Of a DNA stretch of 9,786 nt, positions 6,409 to 9,786 are shown in pieces. Source of the DNA: an uncultured Altererythrobacter sp. (GTDB lineage Bacteria; Pseudomonadota; Alphaproteobacteria; Sphingomonadales; Sphingomonadaceae); assembly GCA_938009055.1 (NCBI GenBank), contig CALLIO010000238.1, forward strand, positions 1-9,786, written 5' to 3'. The notes below the pieces were generated by a model. The model had not been told where the DNA came from. It made no database searches and saw only the letters and a program-made list of their open reading frames with translations. Both the position numbers and the translations under genes were made by a program. How positions within the stretch are numbered: position 1 is the first letter of the stretch; every line of letters starts with the position of its first letter.

Positions 6409-7320
6409 ATGGCGACACTCACACACCTGCAACGGCTAGAGGCCGAAGCGATCCACATCATGCGCGAAGTCGTGGCCGAAGCGCAAAACCCGGTCATGAT
6501 GTATTCGGTCGGCAAAGACAGCGCAGTGATGCTCCATTTGGCACGCAAAGCGTTCTATCCATCACCGCCGCCTTTCCCGCTGCTGCATGTCGATACGACC
6601 TGGAAATTTCAGGACATGTATGCCTTGCGCGATTCCATGGCGAAGAAAATCGGCATGGAACTGCTCGTCTGGCACAATAAGGAAGCCGAAGAGCGCGGCA
6701 TCAACCCGTTTGACCACGGCCCTCTCCACACTGATATGTGGAAGACGCAAGGGCTCAAGCAAGCTCTCGATCATTACGGTTTTGACGCTGCCTTTGGCGG
6801 CGCGCGGCGTGATGAGGAAAAGAGCCGTGCGAAAGAACGCGTCTTCTCATTCCGAACAGCCAGCCATGGCTGGGACCCGAAGAACCAACGGCCTGAACTG
6901 TGGAACCTTTATAACGCGCGCAAGGCCAAGGGCGAAAGCATCCGTGTCTTTCCAATCAGCAATTGGACTGAACTCGACATTTGGCAGTACATCATGGCTG
7001 AAAACATCGAGATTGTGCCGCTCTATTTCGCAGCGGAACGCCCGACCTTTGAATGGGAAGGCGGATTGTTCATGGCAGATGACATGGACAGGCTCGAGAA
7101 GGTCATGGGCAAAAAACCCGAGATCACGATGAAATCCATCCGTTTCCGCACGCTCGGCTGCTTCCCGCTAACAGGCGCTGTAGAAAGCGAAGCAGCAACT
7201 TTGGAAGATGTGGTGCAGGAAATGCTGCTAACCACCACTTCTGAACGCCAAGGCCGCACCATCGATAAGGATGAAGGCGGTGCCGGAATGGAGAAGAAAA
7301 AGCAGGAGGGCTATTTCTAA
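6409..7320 (+). CDS. cysD: Sulfate adenylyltransferase subunit 2 (ATP sulfurylase small subunit)
   Basis: Catalytic subunit of bacterial ATP sulfurylase: ATP plus sulfate gives adenosine 5'-phosphosulfate (APS) and pyrophosphate, the entry to assimilatory sulfate reduction. It works as a complex with CysN, whose GTP hydrolysis drives the unfavourable reaction. The 303-residue protein has the PP-loop SVGKDS at 33-38 of the N-type ATP pyrophosphatase/PAPS reductase fold, GGARRDEEKSR at 130-140, RFRTLGC at 245-251, TTSERQGR at 276-283 and the standard C-terminal GYF. It is close to E. coli CysD along its length. The ATG at 6409 begins MATLTHLQRLEAE, which aligns with the CysD N-terminus; a TTG 30 bases earlier keeps the frame open but adds nothing conserved. 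The ribosome site is weak. Its stop overlaps the start of cysNC, so the two subunits are made from one message. Confidence 0.97.
   Translation: MATLTHLQRLEAEAIHIMREVVAEAQNPVMMYSVGKDSAVMLHLARKAFYPSPPPFPLLHVDTTWKFQDMYALRDSMAKKIGMELLVWHNKEAEERGINPFDHGPLHTDMWKTQGLKQALDHYGFDAAFGGARRDEEKSRAKERVFSFRTASHGWDPKNQRPELWNLYNARKAKGESIRVFPISNWTELDIWQYIMAENIEIVPLYFAAERPTFEWEGGLFMADDMDRLEKVMGKKPEITMKSIRFRTLGCFPLTGAVESEAATLEDVVQEMLLTTTSERQGRTIDKDEGGAGMEKKKQEGYF
7304..7309 (+). promoter_or_regulatory. Strong ribosome binding site for cysNC inside the end of cysD
   Basis: AGGAGG lies within the last codons of cysD, 10 bases before the cysNC ATG at 7320. With the TAATG stop-start overlap it points to coupled synthesis of the two ATP sulfurylase subunits and supports the chosen cysNC start. 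Confidence 0.75.
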
Positions 7321-9245
7321 TGCCCACTTCTGACACCGATAGCCAAACCTACGAAACAGATGCTCTGATCGCTGAAGATATCGGCGCCTATCTCGACCAG
7401 CATCAAAACAAGCAGCTTTTGCGCTTCATCACATGCGGCAGCGTGGATGATGGCAAATCGACCTTGATCGGGCGGCTGCTTTACGACAGCAAGATGATCT
7501 TCGAAGATCAGCTCACCGCGCTGGAAGATGACAGCAAGAAGAGCGGTACGCAGGGTCAAGAAATTGACTTCGCTTTGTTGGTGGACGGCCTCGCCGCTGA
7601 ACGCGAGCAAGGCATCACGATCGACGTGGCCTACCGCTTTTTCGCGACTGAGAAACGCAAGTTCATCGTCGCGGATACGCCCGGCCATGAGCAATACACC
7701 CGCAATATGGTCACCGGCGCTTCTACCGCTGATCTGGCCGTCATTCTGATCGATGCCCGCAAAGGTGTTCTCGTCCAGACCCGCCGCCATAGCTATCTTG
7801 CGCATCTGCTCGGCATCAAACATTTGGTGCTGGCAGTGAATAAGATGGATTTGGTCGATTACGATCAAGCGACTTTCGATACCATCGTCGCTGACTATCA
7901 GAAGTTTGCTGATGAGATCGGGATTGAGAGCTTCACGGCGATTCCGATTTCAGGCTTTAAGGGCGACAATATTACGCAAGCGCCCTCTGCCAATACGTCA
8001 TGGTATGATGGCAAGGCACTGATCGACCATTTGGAAAGCGTTGAGCTTGCCAATACGACCGCACAAGAGCGCGCTTTCCGCATGCCGGTGCAATGGGTCA
8101 ACCGGCCCAATCTCGACTTTCGCGGATTTGCCGGCCTGATCTCTGACGGCACAGTCAAACCAGGCGATAAGGTTCGCATTGTGCCCGCCGGCAAGACCAG
8201 CACGGTTAAAAGCATCGTCAGCTTCGAAGGCGATATGGACGAAGCGGCGGCCGGTCAATCGGTCACCATCACGCTTGACGACGAGGTTGATTGCAGCCGC
8301 GGCGATGTGATTGCCACCGCCGATGATCCGCCCGAAGCCTCTGACCAGTTCGAAGCGACCATCGTTTGGATGGATGATGAGGCAATGAAGCCCGGGCGCG
8401 GCTATTTCCTCAAGCTGGGCACGCAGACCGTCACGGCCACTGTGCAAGCGCCGAAATACGAAATCGACGTCAATTCCTTCGAACATTTGGCGGCAAAAAC
8501 GCTGGAATTGAACTCGATTGGTGTCGCTGAACTGCGCACCGATCGCCCGATCACATTCGAGCAATACTCAACCTCGCGCCAGTTGGGCGGCTTCATCCTG
8601 ATCGACAAGATCACCAATGCGACTGTTGCGGCCGGGATGATCCATTTCAGCTTGCGCCGCGCGCAGAATGTCCATTGGCAACCAACCGCGATCACGCGCG
8701 AAGATCATGCCAACAAAATGAACCAGAACCCGCGCGTTTTGTGGTTCACGGGCCTTTCCGGCTCGGGCAAATCGACTATCGCCAATGCGGTCGAGCAACG
8801 GCTGGCGCAAATGAACCGCCACACCTTCCTGCTTGATGGTGACAATGTGCGCCACGGCTTAAACAAGGATTTGGGCTTTACCGAGACGGACCGGATCGAG
8901 AATATTCGCCGGATTGGCGAGGTTGCCAAGCTGATGGCCGATGCGGGTCTGATCGTGCTCACTGCCTTTATCTCCCCCTTCCGCGCAGAGCGGCAAATGG
9001 TGCGCGCCATGCTGCCCGAAGGCGAGTTCATCGAAGTCTTTGTCGATACGCCGTTGGAGGTGGCTGAAGAGCGCGATGTGAAGGGCCTCTATAAGAAAGC
9101 GCGCGCTGGCGAATTGAAAAACTTCACCGGCATCGATAGCCCCTATGAAGAACCGCAAAACGCTGAAATCCGGGTCAACACGGTCGACATGAGCGTCGAA
9201 GAGGCGGCTGACTATGTAGTTGCGCAAATCCTGCCGCTGATTTGA
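7320..9245 (+). CDS. cysNC: Bifunctional ATP sulfurylase GTPase subunit / APS kinase
   Basis: A 641-residue fusion. Residues about 1-440 are CysN, an EF-Tu-like GTPase with G1 loop GSVDDGKST (40-48), G3 DTPGH (119-123) and G4 NKMD (174-177), followed by beta-barrel domains; it powers APS formation by CysD. Residues about 465-641 are CysC, the APS kinase that phosphorylates APS to PAPS. There the Walker A is GLSGSGKST (478-486), then DGDNVRHGL (506-514) and ISPFRAERQ with Ser552 at the position of the phosphorylated serine of E. coli CysC. The joint runs through SLRRAQNVHW and a short linker without a frameshift, as in other CysN-CysC fusions, and the length is normal. The ATG shares its A with the cysD TAA stop, and a strong AGGAGG precedes it. 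Fusing the second and third activities may help pass APS on, since APS formation is thermodynamically uphill. Database annotations may call it cysN or cysNC. Confidence 0.97.
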   Translation: MPTSDTDSQTYETDALIAEDIGAYLDQHQNKQLLRFITCGSVDDGKSTLIGRLLYDSKMIFEDQLTALEDDSKKSGTQGQEIDFALLVDGLAAEREQGITIDVAYRFFATEKRKFIVADTPGHEQYTRNMVTGASTADLAVILIDARKGVLVQTRRHSYLAHLLGIKHLVLAVNKMDLVDYDQATFDTIVADYQKFADEIGIESFTAIPISGFKGDNITQAPSANTSWYDGKALIDHLESVELANTTAQERAFRMPVQWVNRPNLDFRGFAGLISDGTVKPGDKVRIVPAGKTSTVKSIVSFEGDMDEAAAGQSVTITLDDEVDCSRGDVIATADDPPEASDQFEATIVWMDDEAMKPGRGYFLKLGTQTVTATVQAPKYEIDVNSFEHLAAKTLELNSIGVAELRTDRPITFEQYSTSRQLGGFILIDKITNATVAAGMIHFSLRRAQNVHWQPTAITREDHANKMNQNPRVLWFTGLSGSGKSTIANAVEQRLAQMNRHTFLLDGDNVRHGLNKDLGFTETDRIENIRRIGEVAKLMADAGLIVLTAFISPFRAERQMVRAMLPEGEFIEVFVDTPLEVAEERDVKGLYKKARAGELKNFTGIDSPYEEPQNAEIRVNTVDMSVEEAADYVVAQILPLI

Positions 9246-9258
9246 TGGCGCCGAAACG

Positions 9259-9786
9259 ATGAGTGAAAGCATGACGGATACTGAACTTGCAGCCCACCTG
9301 GCTGATGTTGCTGGCAAAGTGCTGCTCGAAGTGCGCGGCTCTGGCATGTTCGAAGGCAAGGCCTTGGGCAAAGCGGGCGATCAGACTGCGAACCAGTTTT
9401 TGATGCACGCTCTTACCGCTCAGCGCCCTGATGACGGCCTGCTGTCCGAAGAGAGCAAGGATACGGACAAGCGCCTCTCGAAATCGCGCACTTGGATCAT
9501 CGATCCGGTTGATGGCACGCGCGAATATGGCGAGGAACGCGCCGACTGGGCCGTCCATGTCGGCATGGCCGTGGATGGCGTGGCAGAGCTGGGCGCGGTA
9601 GCAATGCCGGGCCGCGATATGGTTTTGCGCAGCGATCAGCCATCGGAATTGAAACCAGCGGCAGCGAAACCACGCTTTGTCGTCAGCCGCACGCGCCCTG
9701 CGAAAGAAGCGCAAGCAGTGTGCGAAGCGATGGGCGGCGAGCTGGTTGGCATGGGTTCAGCGGGCGCGAAAGCCATGGCAGTCGTG
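9259..9786 (+). CDS. cysQ: 3'(2'),5'-bisphosphate nucleotidase CysQ, N-terminal part (runs off the window)
   Basis: Member of the inositol monophosphatase superfamily. CysQ hydrolyses PAP, the by-product of PAPS reductase and sulfotransferases, to AMP and phosphate, preventing PAP build-up. 176 codons are present, without a stop. The metal-binding signatures are visible: LLSEES (61-66) with the ligand glutamate, and IIDPVDGT (80-87) with Asp82 and Asp85, followed by REYGEERADWAVHVG, which fits CysQ rather than IMPase or FBPase. GSAGAKAMAVV at the window edge starts the next conserved block. The start is the ATG at 9259, 13 bases after the cysNC stop; another ATG four codons later (9271) is possible, and neither has a strong ribosome site. 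Its place behind cysNC supports the PAP role over inositol phosphate. The last third of the protein lies outside the window. Confidence 0.92.
   Translation, partial: MSESMTDTELAAHLADVAGKVLLEVRGSGMFEGKALGKAGDQTANQFLMHALTAQRPDDGLLSEESKDTDKRLSKSRTWIIDPVDGTREYGEERADWAVHVGMAVDGVAELGAVAMPGRDMVLRSDQPSELKPAAAKPRFVVSRTRPAKEAQAVCEAMGGELVGMGSAGAKAMAVV

Noticed and set aside
6218..6409. Plus-strand open frame of 63 codons between tRNA-Gly and cysD
   Set aside because: It runs through the tRNA-end duplicate. It has no ribosome site, no motif and an implausible composition.
7317..7868. Minus-strand open frame of 183 codons, and similar frames of 170-188 codons at 7998-8564, 8859-9371 and 9175-9714
   Set aside because: They are antisense to cysNC and cysQ, both certain genes. 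Long shadow frames are expected in GC-rich coding DNA.
1..9786. CRISPR array, phage genes, insertion sequence, toxin-antitoxin or defence system
   Set aside because: No regularly spaced repeats, transposase, integrase or matching protein motifs were found on either strand. All long coding regions are accounted for by housekeeping-type genes.

Overview
The window reads as ordinary chromosome from an alphaproteobacterium, most likely a sphingomonad of the Erythrobacteraceae type. This is an inference from the gene families (a MipZ division ATPase, a PgmG-type phosphohexomutase, a membrane-anchored J-domain protein, a fused CysN-CysC), the moderately high GC and the GTG starts. No marker gene in the window fixes the genus. 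There are eight protein genes and one tRNA. The two end genes (helicase and cysQ) run off the window.

Left half, all on the minus strand and read from right to left: mipZ (4226-5029); a small membrane-anchored J-domain protein whose ribosome binding site overlaps the mipZ stop; a 157-base gap; the phosphoglucomutase/phosphomannomutase pgmG; a secreted DUF2059-like protein; and, 9 bases further on, the first 453 codons of an Lhr-type, ligase-associated DEXH helicase. The helicase has no complete open frame inside the window because its stop lies beyond base 1, so it is easy to miss.

Right half, plus strand: panC (pantothenate synthetase) is divergent from mipZ. It is followed by a 375-base stretch without a protein gene that holds tRNA-Gly(UCC). 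About 30 bases after the tRNA lies a second copy of its last 33 bases, split by a 38-base insertion. Next comes a sulfate-activation cluster: cysD (ATP sulfurylase small subunit), cysNC (ATP sulfurylase GTPase fused to APS kinase, starting in a TAATG overlap with the cysD stop) and cysQ (PAP phosphatase, cut by the window end). Together these make PAPS from sulfate and dispose of the PAP left after its reduction or transfer.

I see no phage, CRISPR, toxin-antitoxin or defence system and no clearly new biological system. The most unusual DNA is the split duplicate of the tRNA 3' end, followed by a 24-base in-frame tandem repeat over the panC stop codon.
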